Positions 8,505 through 16,420 are shown, counted from the first letter of the stretch. The stretch: 31,075 nucleotides of DNA from Peptococcaceae bacterium (GCA_900756555.1 CAAEKP010000097.1:1-31075); one strand, 5' to 3'. Program-made: numbers and translations. Notes: generated from the letters alone by a model not told the origin.

Positions 8505-8574
8505 AACGTACTACTGCAAAGTATACAGACTCCCTATTTCTTGCGAATAAGCAATATATGCTACAGATACACTA

Positions 8575-9507
8575 TCAGTTGTTACTAAAAATATTGTCCA
8601 CAATTCCTTTGTACTCGCTGATGCGCTCTACTTTACGAATCTTTTTGGCATAGTCACTGCTGTTGGGGAACAGCGGCAGCAGATACCCCCACAGCTCTTT
8701 CATCTTGAACAGCACAGGCTTATCGCCGGAGAATGCTGCCTCATAGCCCTGCAAAATTTCATCATGAAACTGCCGCAGCACTCCCATATCCAGTGGCTTA
8801 TGATAGCGGATTTCATCCAGCAGCCCCGGATTGCGCAGAATACCGCGCCCCAACATCACAGCCTCTACCTGTGGAAAAGCATCGCAAAACCGCTGATAAT
8901 CCGCCACGGTGAAAATATCGCCATTATAACAAAGCGGATTTTTACTTTCCTGCACACACTGAGCAAAAACCTCCCAGTTAGGCTTGTTGTTGTACATATC
9001 CTTCTGCACGCGCGGATGAACAATCAACTCCTTCACGGGAAACTGATTATATACATCCAATAGCTCCACAAATTCCTCCGGCTGCGCGATGCCAATTCGT
9101 GTTTTGATGGAAATATCTACCTCGCCGCTCAGTTCTGCAAAAATATCTTGCAAAAAATGTTCCAGCTCAGCAGGCTCTGCCAGAAACCCAGCGCCTTTCC
9201 GTTTTGCTACCACCGTGCCTGACGGACAGCCCAGATTCAGATTTACTTCCTGATACCCCATCCTCCGCAATTCCCGTGCTGTGCGGACAAAATTTTCTGC
9301 CCGATTCGTCAAAATCTGCGGCACGATTGGTAAACCCTGATTATGTTCCGGCAAAACATCGTTCTTTTCTCTGGAACTAAAATAGCGATTTTTGGTTGGT
9401 GCCACAAATGGCGTGTAATAGCAATCCACATTATGAAAAAATTTTTGATACGCATTGCGATAAATATACCCTGTCACGCCTTCCATCGGCGCAAAATAAT
9501 ATTTCAT
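8575..9507 (-). CDS. dus: tRNA-dihydrouridine synthase family protein
   Basis: An FMN enzyme that reduces specific uridines in tRNA to dihydrouridine; 310 residues, family length. The TIM-barrel begins YYFAPMEGVTG. NLGCPSGTVVAKRKGAGFL carries the catalytic Cys, SIKTRIG holds the FMN/substrate Lys-Arg strand, then come VHPRV, CYNGDIFT and VMLGRGILRNPGL, which bind the FMN phosphate. The C-terminal helical domain follows. The class (A/B/C) and target position cannot be fixed from motifs. GGGAG lies 10 nt before the ATG. The roughly 90-nt leader is strongly folded (see 9531-9587). The gene is monocistronic in appearance. Confidence 0.93.
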   Translation of the reverse strand: MKYYFAPMEGVTGYIYRNAYQKFFHNVDCYYTPFVAPTKNRYFSSREKNDVLPEHNQGLPIVPQILTNRAENFVRTARELRRMGYQEVNLNLGCPSGTVVAKRKGAGFLAEPAELEHFLQDIFAELSGEVDISIKTRIGIAQPEEFVELLDVYNQFPVKELIVHPRVQKDMYNNKPNWEVFAQCVQESKNPLCYNGDIFTVADYQRFCDAFPQVEAVMLGRGILRNPGLLDEIRYHKPLDMGVLRQFHDEILQGYEAAFSGDKPVLFKMKELWGYLLPLFPNSSDYAKKIRKVERISEYKGIVDNIFSNN

Positions 9508-9530
9508 AAAACATAAGCTCCCGTTTTCTT

Positions 9531-9587
9531 ACAGCAAGCCCCCACAGCACACATTCATTGTTGCCTGCCAGGGTGCGGCTTCCCTGT
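9531..9587 (-). promoter_or_regulatory. Folded 5' leader of dus
   Basis: On the minus strand, ACAGGGAAGCC (9577-9587) pairs with GGCTTGCTGT (9531-9540), and inner CCC/GGG and CAG/CTG pairs are possible. The stem ends shortly before the GGGAG ribosome binding site (9518-9522). It matches no riboswitch class I know. Confidence 0.35.
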
Positions 9588-9602
9588 AAATTTGATGTGT
9601 TT

Positions 9603-9611
9603 ATTATAGCA
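9603..9611 (-). promoter_or_regulatory. Extended -10 promoter of dus
   Basis: TGCTATAAT on the minus strand with only a weak -35 (TGGATT, 17-nt spacer). The expected leader is about 90 nt. The stretch from 9612 to 9967 shows no convincing gene. Confidence 0.55.
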
Positions 9612-9967
9612 AAGGAACGTCACAAAATCCACGGCACAGTACCAATCCCTAAAAAAATTCCGTAAGGCAGACAATTTAACAGAGTCATTTATAATAAACA
9701 GACTTCTTTCGGCAAAAAATTTTAACTTTTTTGTAACTAAATAAAATTCTATGAAACCCCGTTCTCTCGCCTGTTGAATCACTTTTCTTAATTACCATAA
9801 TCTGGCGTTTTGATTTGTAAGGAATATCTATTCCTTGCTGAAAACCATATCCAGCCTTTACCATATAGGCATAGAAATCAGTTTCCGATGAAACAGAACT
9901 GACGCGCGTTCTGCTCATTTTTTTAATGATTCCAACTACTATTGCCAACAGGAAAGGTGGAAATAAT

Positions 9968-10237
9968 TTGTCTTTACAACGCACAACTAACACACAAGCT
10001 TTACATCACTGGGAGTATCACATCATCTCTGAAATCTGTTCACATCCAGACTGTGGAACTTATCACACTTATGGTATTCAGGCATTTCGCTGCCAGAATG
10101 AACAATTACAACTGATCACCGGGGTACATGACGTTTCAACTAAGCAGGAGTTTGCAGAACAGTTGGCGCAACTTTTTACCCAACATCAGCTTTCTCCGCT
10201 TCATTTGGAAGAAGTGATTGAAGATTTTATCTCTTAA
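9968..10237 (+). CDS. Small DUF6514-like protein
   Basis: An 89-residue soluble protein of unknown role. The pattern of a short beta sheet (WEYHIISEICSHPDCG), then YHTYGIQAFRC, LQLITGVHDVSTKQEFAEQLAQLF and a C-terminal LSPLHLEEVIEDFI, matches my memory of DUF6514 proteins of Clostridia and Negativicutes, which end in a similar LSPxHLxDVVEDFL motif. The TTG at 9968 is preferred because GGAAAGGTGG lies a few nt upstream. The in-frame ATG at 9926 has no binding site and would add 14 atypical residues. No clear terminator follows; the leader of the next gene begins about 25 nt after the stop. Function is not inferred. Confidence 0.7.
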   Translation: MSLQRTTNTQALHHWEYHIISEICSHPDCGTYHTYGIQAFRCQNEQLQLITGVHDVSTKQEFAEQLAQLFTQHQLSPLHLEEVIEDFIS

Positions 10238-10260
10238 GAATTAAAAAATTTGTTTTTATA

Positions 10261-10401
10261 TTTGCTCCAGCAATTATCCTGCTGCCATAAATTTCTATTG
10301 CATCAAAGCTGTTAGTATGGTAACATTTACCTGTCTAAGTAAATTGCAAACAACACTTGCACACTGCATATTATAAAGGGGGCGTTTTGCGCTGGAGCAA
10401 A
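10261..10401 (+). promoter_or_regulatory. Leader with distant inverted repeat masking the ribosome binding site
   Basis: TTTGCTCCAGC (10261-10271) is the perfect 11-nt complement of GCTGGAGCAAA (10391-10401), which contains the GGAG ribosome binding site of the next gene. If one transcript covers both, translation start would be hidden by pairing across about 119 nt. A possible promoter inside (TTGCAA at 10344, TATTAT at 10368, 18-19 nt spacer) would remove the upstream arm, so the two states would differ in output. No known riboswitch core was recognised. Confidence 0.4.
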
Positions 10402-10406
10402 CACAT

Positions 10407-11036
10407 ATGCAAACCCTGCTGAGAAAGCAGGCCATTCTGGATATCATCGTCACACCAGAACAGGAATCCTGGCTGCGGCTGGTATCTTACCATTATGATG
10501 AATCAAAACAATGCGATATATTCAAAATTAATAACGGCGCGGGCGACCATCTCTATGCTGTTTTTTCTAAAGATGGCGCTGTTCTGAAAGGTTTCGACCA
10601 CGAATCCTGTTTTTCTCCATACCAAAATGAGGACAATCGGATTGCGGCGGCTATCTATTCCCAAGTGCCAGCTCCGCTTCTGGCTCTGCTGGGGGAAGAA
10701 ACCGAAAAGGATGATGTCACCTTCTGTTTGTGGCAATTACCCGGTGAAACCGACTGGCATAAGGCTGAACTGCCTCTGCTCAAAGCCTGTCATCAGGAAG
10801 ATGCGCACCACGCAAAAGATGGCGGTGAAGCATACCTACTGGGCTATATTTTCCCCAGTGCGGAGGAATGGTATAATTGGGCTTCTATTTATTATGAACT
10901 GCAGGAAGAAGCCTGGGATGCCGCCGAGCTATTATATGAAACCAATGAAATCACCCGCTCTATGGTGATGGACCTCAATCCAGAACGGGATTACGATACC
11001 ATTATTGACGAATGTGAAGTAAGCGGCCTGCTATAA
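10407..11036 (+). CDS. Unrecognised 209-residue soluble protein
   Basis: I cannot name a family. The protein is acidic, lacks a signal peptide or membrane segment, and has the run CDIFKINNGAGDHLYAVF, then VLKGFDHESCFSPY, DDVTFCLWQLPGETDW and EEWYNWASIYYELQEEAWD. The NGxGDH...KGFDHES...SPY and TFCLW pattern resembles uncharacterised proteins I associate with SMI1/KNR4-like or immunity-type loci, but that is only an impression. The C-terminal part is helical and Glu/Asp-rich. The ATG at 10407 has GGAG 9 nt upstream. It stands alone between a DUF6514-like gene and a long bidirectional hairpin, and its leader can mask the ribosome binding site. Confidence 0.75.
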   Translation: MQTLLRKQAILDIIVTPEQESWLRLVSYHYDESKQCDIFKINNGAGDHLYAVFSKDGAVLKGFDHESCFSPYQNEDNRIAAAIYSQVPAPLLALLGEETEKDDVTFCLWQLPGETDWHKAELPLLKACHQEDAHHAKDGGEAYLLGYIFPSAEEWYNWASIYYELQEEAWDAAELLYETNEITRSMVMDLNPERDYDTIIDECEVSGLL

Positions 11037-11038
11037 TG

Positions 11039-11143
11039 AAAAAGGACTACTGCCTGATGTTGCTTTTATTGAACTTGAGCTGACACGCCAATCGCGCGTT
11101 GCTTTCGGTTCAAGAAGTCAACAGGATTACAATAGTCCTTTTT
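11039..11143. terminator. Long bidirectional terminator hairpin
   Basis: AAAAAGGACTA (11039-11049) pairs perfectly with TAGTCCTTTTT (11133-11143). Further in, CCTG pairs with CAGG, TTG with CAA, CTTT with GAAG, and TTGAAC (11069-11074) with GTTCAA (11108-11113), making a 105-nt rod. It lies between convergent genes and ends in T-runs on both strands. It is far longer than a usual terminator. Confidence 0.7.
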
Positions 11144-11160
11144 ATTTTGTTTTTCTTGTT

Positions 11161-11901
11161 CTATTCTTTCGCCGCAATATCCACCTGATACAGATATAAT
11201 AACGACAGCAGCACAAACAAAATACTATAGCTCAGACAGAAAAATACAAAAGGTGCAGTGCCACAGCTCAGTTCGCTGCTGGCTGTGTTAGCCCGCATTC
11301 CCACTGACAGCAAGGCATAAGGAAAATATACGCCCCAGCCCTTTGCCGTGGCTGCCAGTCCTGCCACTCCGCCCAGCAGCGCAATACCTACTGGCACCGC
11401 AAAACTGCGTACCAGCAAAGACAAAAATAATTGCAGCAGACAGATTGCCATACCGCCCAGCCAGCCACAGAGCAGCCAGTTTACCACATCCATCACTGGA
11501 AAAGCGGTAGCCAGTCCACACAATTTTCCTGATAAAAAGAACAGAACGCCCACCCAAAGCTGGGTCAGCAACAGCAAAATGCCAGCCAGCGTTACTTTTG
11601 CCCCGTAGAAAAAAGCCACCGGAATCGGCACGGTAAGCAGGTTATTCCAATTGTGCTGCTGATACTCCAGCCGCCACAGCCAGGCGCAATAAACACCCAG
11701 TAACGCGGGCAAAAAGAAATAGCAACTAAACAGTGTATGCTGTGTCCACAGGCTGTACCACTCCTTTTGCAAAATACCCTGATTGTTCCAATAATTTAAG
11801 GTTCCCAATACAGCAGGAATCAATGGCAGTACAAAAAAGGCCAGCCACACAGGACTGTGTTTTTTCTTCTGCCATTCTGTTTCCAATACACGCCAGAACA
11901 T
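11161..11901 (-). CDS. Lantibiotic-protection ABC transporter permease (LanG/MutG type)
   Basis: A 246-residue ABC-2 permease with six hydrophobic segments. The N-terminal cytoplasmic start (FWRVLETEWQKKKHSP) and the conserved loop YQQHNWNNLLTVPIP are typical of the BcrB/LanE/LanG permeases that remove lantibiotics and cationic peptides from the outer membrane face. It is last in the minus-strand LanF-LanE-LanG operon, 4 nt after the other permease. The pair of dissimilar permeases plus one ATPase, next to a divergent OmpR-type regulator and kinase, matches the CprABC-CprRK arrangement of Clostridioides difficile. No lantibiotic biosynthesis genes are present. Confidence 0.85.
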   Translation of the reverse strand: MFWRVLETEWQKKKHSPVWLAFFVLPLIPAVLGTLNYWNNQGILQKEWYSLWTQHTLFSCYFFLPALLGVYCAWLWRLEYQQHNWNNLLTVPIPVAFFYGAKVTLAGILLLLTQLWVGVLFFLSGKLCGLATAFPVMDVVNWLLCGWLGGMAICLLQLFLSLLVRSFAVPVGIALLGGVAGLAATAKGWGVYFPYALLSVGMRANTASSELSCGTAPFVFFCLSYSILFVLLSLLYLYQVDIAAKE

Positions 11902-11905
11902 AACC

Positions 11906-12658
11906 TCAACACTCCTTCCGTTCTAACAATTTCCAGCCTGTCAATAACGTCAGCAAAAATCCCGCCATCAAAAGCCAGAAGCTGCTCCAGTTTGGCGCTA
12001 TCCAATACATTTCTGTAATGCGTGTTTGTTTGTCCCAGTTCATACCGCACAAAAACAGCTGGCTATAATAGGTCCAAAGCACCAGTTTGCTTAATATATG
12101 CTGCTGAAAGAACAAACTGAACAAGCCGCAAAAGCCGCCGGACAAACCTAAAATCAGAGAAATCACCTGATTGCGCACCAAAAGAGATACCAGCAACTGT
12201 GCCAGATAGATACACAGCGTTGTCAGAAAAGTAAACAACAAATAGTAACCAAAATAATCCCAGGGGATTGGCCCGTAAAACCCCTTATACAATCCAATAA
12301 ACAGCATCGTGATTAGTTGCCCCGCTAACAAACATACTATCTGCCAGCCGCCGTAAAACAATTTGGCCAGCAAAAGCTGTACACAGGACTCCACTGTGCG
12401 CAGCTGCCGCAGCATTTGTCCTTTATGCTCCATATCCGCACTGCGGGAAGCCAGCACAGCCATCAGCACGGGCAGCAAAATAGCGTTCATCATTGGCAAA
12501 TTGTACAGATAATGCTGCCAGCCCTGCACAATTTCCTGATGGCTCATGCGCTGCATACACCACCACATCCATGCGCCTTGTCCCAGCAAAAACAACATGA
12601 CCAGCCACCAGCACCGTCCCCGCATTTTAAAAAATTCCAATTGCAGTTCCCGTTTCAT
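11906..12658 (-). CDS. Lantibiotic-protection ABC transporter permease (LanE/MutE type)
   Basis: A 250-residue ABC-2 permease with six hydrophobic segments. It begins KRELQLEFFKMRGRCWW. The cytoplasmic loop SRSADMEHKGQMLRQLRTV is the usual ABC-2_4 motif with E-x-K-G. Its start ATG overlaps the ATPase stop (ATGA, 12655-12658), so the two are translationally coupled, and the second permease follows after 4 nt. Together the three proteins should form a cell-envelope transporter giving resistance to antimicrobial peptides; the actual peptide cannot be predicted. Confidence 0.85.
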   Translation of the reverse strand: MKRELQLEFFKMRGRCWWLVMLFLLGQGAWMWWCMQRMSHQEIVQGWQHYLYNLPMMNAILLPVLMAVLASRSADMEHKGQMLRQLRTVESCVQLLLAKLFYGGWQIVCLLAGQLITMLFIGLYKGFYGPIPWDYFGYYLLFTFLTTLCIYLAQLLVSLLVRNQVISLILGLSGGFCGLFSLFFQQHILSKLVLWTYYSQLFLCGMNWDKQTRITEMYWIAPNWSSFWLLMAGFLLTLLTGWKLLERKEC

Positions 12659-13569
12659 TGGTTTCCCTCCTCACCCGTCAAATCCAGAAAAATATCTTCC
12701 AGACTTTTCTGCCGTTCTTCTATACGCAGCGGGCTGATTTGCTGCTGTAGCAACAAACGGCTGCACATCGCCAGAGCAGCATCCTCCATGTTAGGCAACA
12801 TCAGCCATTGTCCATTCTGCTGCACAGGAATTTCTCTGCTGCGCAGCAAAAGCGCCGCTCTCTCATTATCGTCTGTGCGCAAAGCAAGCTGCTTCTGCCC
12901 CATAGCGTGCAGCCTGCTCAGTTTATCCTGAAAAATTAATTTTCCTTCTCGGATAATGCCCACCTCATCTGCCATTTGGTCAATTTCACTGAGCAAATGG
13001 CTGGACAGCAGCACTGTCATATTATATTTTTCCGGCAATGAGCAGATTAACTCCCGCAATTCCTGAATTCCCGCCGGATCCAATCCATTGGTTGGCTCAT
13101 CCAAAATAAGCAACCGGGGAAAAGCCAGCAAAGCGCCAGCCAACCCCAACCGCTGCTTCATGCCTAAGGAATAGTGGCTCACCTTTTTATCTCTGTGTCC
13201 CTCCAGACGCACAATGCGCAGAACTTCCCGCACATTGCGCTCCGGCACATTCCGCAGCTTTTGCAGAATACGTAGGTTTTCTTCTCCGCTTAAATGCCCA
13301 TAATAACTGGGCGATTCAATCAGCGCGCCCACCTGCTGCAAAATCCGCAACCGATTACCGCCATGCACATTTTGCCCTAACAGACTGATTTCACCTGAAG
13401 TGGGACGCACCAGCCCCAGCAACATCTTTAAGGTGGTGGATTTTCCCGCGCCGTTAGGCCCTAAAAATCCATATACCACACCTTCCGGCACAACTAAATC
13501 CAACCGATTCACCCGTTTATTTTTGCCATATTGTTTTGTCAATTTTTCTGTCCTCACAACTGCTTCCAT
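12655..13569 (-). CDS. Lantibiotic-protection ABC transporter ATPase (LanF/BcrA type)
   Basis: A 304-residue ATPase of the BcrA/LanF subfamily. Walker A is FLGPNGAGKST, the signature is YSLGMKQRLG, Walker B is LLILDEPTNGLDPAG, and the H-loop is LLSSHLLSE. The C-terminal extension of about 80 residues after the ATPase core is usual for this subfamily. The ATG at 13567-13569 has AAGGAGG 9 nt upstream. It is the first gene of the operon, separated by about 150 nt from the divergent two-component system, whose regulator very likely controls it. It could equally be named bcrA-like; function is inferred from family and context. Confidence 0.9.
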   Translation of the reverse strand: MEAVVRTEKLTKQYGKNKRVNRLDLVVPEGVVYGFLGPNGAGKSTTLKMLLGLVRPTSGEISLLGQNVHGGNRLRILQQVGALIESPSYYGHLSGEENLRILQKLRNVPERNVREVLRIVRLEGHRDKKVSHYSLGMKQRLGLAGALLAFPRLLILDEPTNGLDPAGIQELRELICSLPEKYNMTVLLSSHLLSEIDQMADEVGIIREGKLIFQDKLSRLHAMGQKQLALRTDDNERAALLLRSREIPVQQNGQWLMLPNMEDAALAMCSRLLLQQQISPLRIEERQKSLEDIFLDLTGEEGNQ

Positions 13570-13643
13570 TGTAGAGCGCCTCCTTTTATCTATAACCGTT
13601 ACCTACAGTATGGCAGGTGCTACTTACAAACAGCTGACAGCAG

Positions 13644-13704
13644 CCTTACAATTTCCTTAAATTCATGGTAATCTGCTGCAACCTTGCTGTAAATGCGCTA
13701 TAAT
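13644..13704. promoter_or_regulatory. Divergent promoter region with 11-bp-spaced direct repeat
   Basis: CCTTA occurs at 13644-13648 and 13655-13659, an 11-bp (one helical turn) period typical of OmpR-family response-regulator sites. A TATAAT at 13699-13704 serves the regulator gene, with a weak -35. Toward the transporter, TATAGA (13589-13594 on the minus strand) is the best -10. The repeat lies roughly midway between both. Confidence 0.45.
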
Positions 13705-13720
13705 GGTTTTGGGTGATGCT

Positions 13721-14443
13721 ATGATGAAACAAATTTACGCCATGAAACTTTTAGTCGTGGACGACAACTTAGAATTACTGCAAATGATTCAAAATATTTT
13801 AATACAGGCCGGCTTTCAAAATATTGTAACCGCCAGCAACTGCCAACAGGCACGGCAGATTTTTACCCGTCAGCAACTGGACGGCGCTGTGCTGGATATT
13901 ATGCTGCCCGATGGTGATGGATTTTCCCTGCTGCAGGAACTCCACGCCCAACGCAACATCCCCGTATTATTTTTGTCGGCAAAAGATCAGGATGCGGACC
14001 GTCTACAAGGCTTGGGGCTGGGAGCGGATGACTATATCACCAAGCCTTTTCTGCCCAGGGAATTGATTTTGCGCCTGACTGCCGTGCTGCGCCGCACCTA
14101 TTGCAACACTTTGCAGGAGCCCCAGCAGGAAGATACAGCCCAACTGGGTCAAACCACCATTCACTGGGGCAGTGGCACAGTAACTACACCCCATGGGCAA
14201 CAGACACTGACCGCCAAAGAATTTGCCCTGCTGAAAAAGCTGTGGGAGAACAACGGCAACATTGTCACCACCGACAGCCTCTGTCAGGCAGTATGGCATG
14301 ATGATGCCTTTGGCTATGAAAACACGCTGATGGTACACATTCGCCGTCTGCGCGAAAAAATAGAACCAGAACCATCCCATCCCCAATATCTGCTTACTGT
14401 GCGGGGTCTGGGCTATAAGCTGGTCAGAAAGGAACCGTCATGA
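13721..14443 (+). CDS. Response regulator, OmpR/PhoB family
   Basis: A DNA-binding response regulator. The receiver domain has LLVVDDN (acid pocket), the phospho-acceptor Asp in VLDIMLPDGDG, LSAKDQ and the conserved Lys in YITKPF. The C-terminal winged helix has LTAKEFALLKKLWENNG and VHIRRLREKIE...YLLTVRGLGYKLV. The frame opens at 13703, but that ATG overlaps the -10 box, so translation must start later. GGGTG precedes the paired ATGs at 13721 and 13724, and the leader is then very short. The gene overlaps the kinase by 4 nt (ATGA). It probably activates the divergent transporter in response to cell-envelope-active peptides. Confidence 0.9.
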   Translation: MMKQIYAMKLLVVDDNLELLQMIQNILIQAGFQNIVTASNCQQARQIFTRQQLDGAVLDIMLPDGDGFSLLQELHAQRNIPVLFLSAKDQDADRLQGLGLGADDYITKPFLPRELILRLTAVLRRTYCNTLQEPQQEDTAQLGQTTIHWGSGTVTTPHGQQTLTAKEFALLKKLWENNGNIVTTDSLCQAVWHDDAFGYENTLMVHIRRLREKIEPEPSHPQYLLTVRGLGYKLVRKEPS

Positions 14444-15801
14444 GCAGTCTTTATAAAATCATTGTCCGTTCTGTAGTGATGACTGCATTGATTGCCTTGC
14501 TGCTTTTGGTGCTGAATTTTTGCTTTACTTTGTTCTGGCTTCAAGACCATCCGCAGGATTATCCGCTGCATTATCAAAGTATTTCTGATAACCTGTGTCA
14601 GACAAACAATCAATACGCACTCACATCAGAAGGGATGACCCAGTTGCAGGAGGAATTCAGCTGGGCCATGCTGCTTGATAAGCAGGGAGAGATTATCTGG
14701 AACTGGCAGCTGCCGGAAAGCTTACACCGCACCTACTCCTTAAACGATGTAGCCAGCTTTTCCCGCTGGTATTTACAGGGATATCCTGTCACAGTCTGGA
14801 CACGGGACGATGGCTTACTGGTATTAGGCAATGAGCAAAACAGTTATTGGAAATACCTGTTGATTGCCCCAACCAAATCTATGGAGCAGATGCCAGCCTA
14901 TTTCCGCAGCTTCTTTTTGCTCAACGCCATCACCTCCCTGCTGCTGGCACTGCTCTTTGGTCTGTGGCTGTATGGCAAACTAAAGCCTGTATCGGTAGGT
15001 ATCACGGCATTATCCGTGCGGCAGCCCGTACATTTATCTGAAAAAGGACTGACCGGTGATCTGAACCATAAATTAAACAACGCTTCGGCTATGCTGCTTC
15101 ATCAGCAGCAAAAGCTCCAGCAACGGGACGAAACACGCACCCACTGGATTTCCGGCGTATCACATGATATCCGCACGCCGCTGTCCATAGTAATGGGCTA
15201 TGCCAGCCAACTGGAAGAAGACGAAACATTATCGCCGCAGCAACAGCAGCAAGCCGCTATCATCCGTCAGCAGAGCGAGCGCATCAAAGCATTAATCAGC
15301 GACTTAAACCTTGCTTCCAAACTGGAATATGGTGCCCATCCCTTATCGCTCATGCGCTGCTCACCAGCAGTGCTCATCCGCAAAACTGCGGTGGCTTTTC
15401 TCAATCAGCATCAGGACAACCGCTATCCTATTCAGGTACAAATCAGCGCCGAGGCCGCAGCAACTCAGATTATCGCTGATGAACAGCTATTGCAGCGCGT
15501 GCTGGAAAATATTATCGGCAACAGTATTCGCCATAATCCCAACGGCTGCTCTATCTGGATTGACGCCTGCATCGTTGACCAGCAATATCAGATTACTCTG
15601 CGGGATAACGGCGTTGGCTTTCCACCAAAAGTGCTGCGTAATCTGCACACAGCAATTCGTTTACAGCAGCATCAGGAACACGGCTTAGGTCTGACCATTG
15701 TGCGGCAGATTATCAGTGCTCACAACGGGATTGTACATTTTTCCAATCTCAGTCAGGGCGGCTGCCTGGTGGGCGTCCAACTCCCCTGCACGCAGGAATA
15801 A
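14440..15801 (+). CDS. Sensor histidine kinase
   Basis: A 453-residue membrane kinase. TM1 is at about residues 8-34 and TM2 at about 156-178, with an extracytoplasmic domain of about 120 residues between them. That is large enough to sense a ligand directly and unlike the tiny loop of BceS kinases. The dimerisation box WISGVSHDIRTPLSIVMGY carries phospho-accepting His242. The catalytic domain shows the N box (NIIGNSIRHN, from 357), DNGVGFP (389-394) and HGLGLTIV (414-421). It pairs with the overlapping regulator. Topology and context fit CprK/NisK-type sensors of antimicrobial peptides; the ligand is unknown. Confidence 0.92.
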   Translation: MSSLYKIIVRSVVMTALIALLLLVLNFCFTLFWLQDHPQDYPLHYQSISDNLCQTNNQYALTSEGMTQLQEEFSWAMLLDKQGEIIWNWQLPESLHRTYSLNDVASFSRWYLQGYPVTVWTRDDGLLVLGNEQNSYWKYLLIAPTKSMEQMPAYFRSFFLLNAITSLLLALLFGLWLYGKLKPVSVGITALSVRQPVHLSEKGLTGDLNHKLNNASAMLLHQQQKLQQRDETRTHWISGVSHDIRTPLSIVMGYASQLEEDETLSPQQQQQAAIIRQQSERIKALISDLNLASKLEYGAHPLSLMRCSPAVLIRKTAVAFLNQHQDNRYPIQVQISAEAAATQIIADEQLLQRVLENIIGNSIRHNPNGCSIWIDACIVDQQYQITLRDNGVGFPPKVLRNLHTAIRLQQHQEHGLGLTIVRQIISAHNGIVHFSNLSQGGCLVGVQLPCTQE

Positions 15802-15828
15802 CTGGCAGATTTGCTTTTTACGTTTTTC

Positions 15829-15857
15829 TTGCTAAATAACACCATCCATCTTATAAT
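15829..15857 (+). promoter_or_regulatory. Promoter of the flavin split-barrel gene
   Basis: TTGCTA (15829-15834), 17-nt spacer, TATAAT (15852-15857), about 35 nt before an AAGGAGG ribosome binding site. Confidence 0.65.
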
Positions 15858-15898
15858 AAAAATAATTTACGAACCCTATAAATCAAGGAGGATTTTTT

Positions 15899-16375
15899 AT
15901 GCGCAGAAAAGACCGCGAAGTAACCGATTTAACTCAAATTACCTCTATTATGAATCAGTGCGACAGCTGTCGTTTGGGGCTGGTGGATAACGGCATCCCT
16001 TACATTGTGCCACTGTGCTTTGGCTATGATGTACAGGACGGGCAAGTAACTCTGTACTTCCACAGCGCCGGCGAAGGCCGCAAGCTGGATATTATTCAAC
16101 AAAATAAAACTGCTGCTTTTGAGATGGATTCCGCCCATGCGCTGTTTGGACAAGATGGGCCATCTGCCTGTCATTTTGGTATGCGCTTTCAAAGCGTGAT
16201 GGGCAACGGCTCCGTTCACATTCTGGAAAACGCAGAAGAAAAACTACATGCTTTTGACCGTATCATGGCACACTACGCAGAAAGCTGGCCAGCCTACAAT
16301 CCTCAATATCTGGAAGCTGCCACTATCATTGCTTTTACCGTAGAATCCATTAGCTGTAAAGTTAACAAAGCATAA
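15899..16375 (+). CDS. Pyridoxamine 5'-phosphate oxidase-like flavin protein (Nim-related)
   Basis: A 158-residue FMN-binding split-barrel protein. It begins with MRRKDREVTD, the near-invariant opening of the clostridial PNPOx-like/Nim-type family, followed by DSCRLGLVDNGIPYIVPLCFGYD, VTLYFHSAGEGRKLDII and a central barrel strand with FGMRFQSVMGNGSV. The C-terminal half ends in the usual IIAFTVESISCKVN strand. Relatives reduce small molecules or bind FMN/haem; some give nitroimidazole resistance. Catalysis of PLP synthesis is not expected. AAGGAGG is 7 nt before the ATG. It has its own promoter and terminator, so it is a single-gene unit next to the kinase and a divergently oriented efflux operon. 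Confidence 0.85.
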   Translation: MRRKDREVTDLTQITSIMNQCDSCRLGLVDNGIPYIVPLCFGYDVQDGQVTLYFHSAGEGRKLDIIQQNKTAAFEMDSAHALFGQDGPSACHFGMRFQSVMGNGSVHILENAEEKLHAFDRIMAHYAESWPAYNPQYLEAATIIAFTVESISCKVNKA

Positions 16376-16420
16376 AAAATGGCTGTTGTAATCAATAATA
16401 TGATTGCAACAGCCATTTTT
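16375..16420. terminator. Bidirectional terminator
   Basis: AAAAATGGCTGTTG (16375-16388) pairs with CAACAGCCATTTTT (16407-16420), with an inner AATCA/TGATT pair. It serves the flavin protein gene and the convergent MFS gene. Confidence 0.85.

Noticed and set aside
8353..8550. Plus-strand open frame of 65 codons
   Set aside because: It starts at a TTG, has no ribosome binding site and lies almost wholly within the self-complementary element, which explains its sequence better.
9531..9587. Resemblance of the dus leader (GGGAAGCCG) to part of a cobalamin riboswitch
   Set aside because: The other conserved blocks of that riboswitch are missing, and dus is not a cobalamin gene.
9685..9920. Minus-strand open frame of 78 codons between dus and the DUF6514-like gene
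   Set aside because: It has only a weak, distant GGAA in front of its ATG, unusual composition and no recognisable pattern. It may still be a small gene, but I could not support it.
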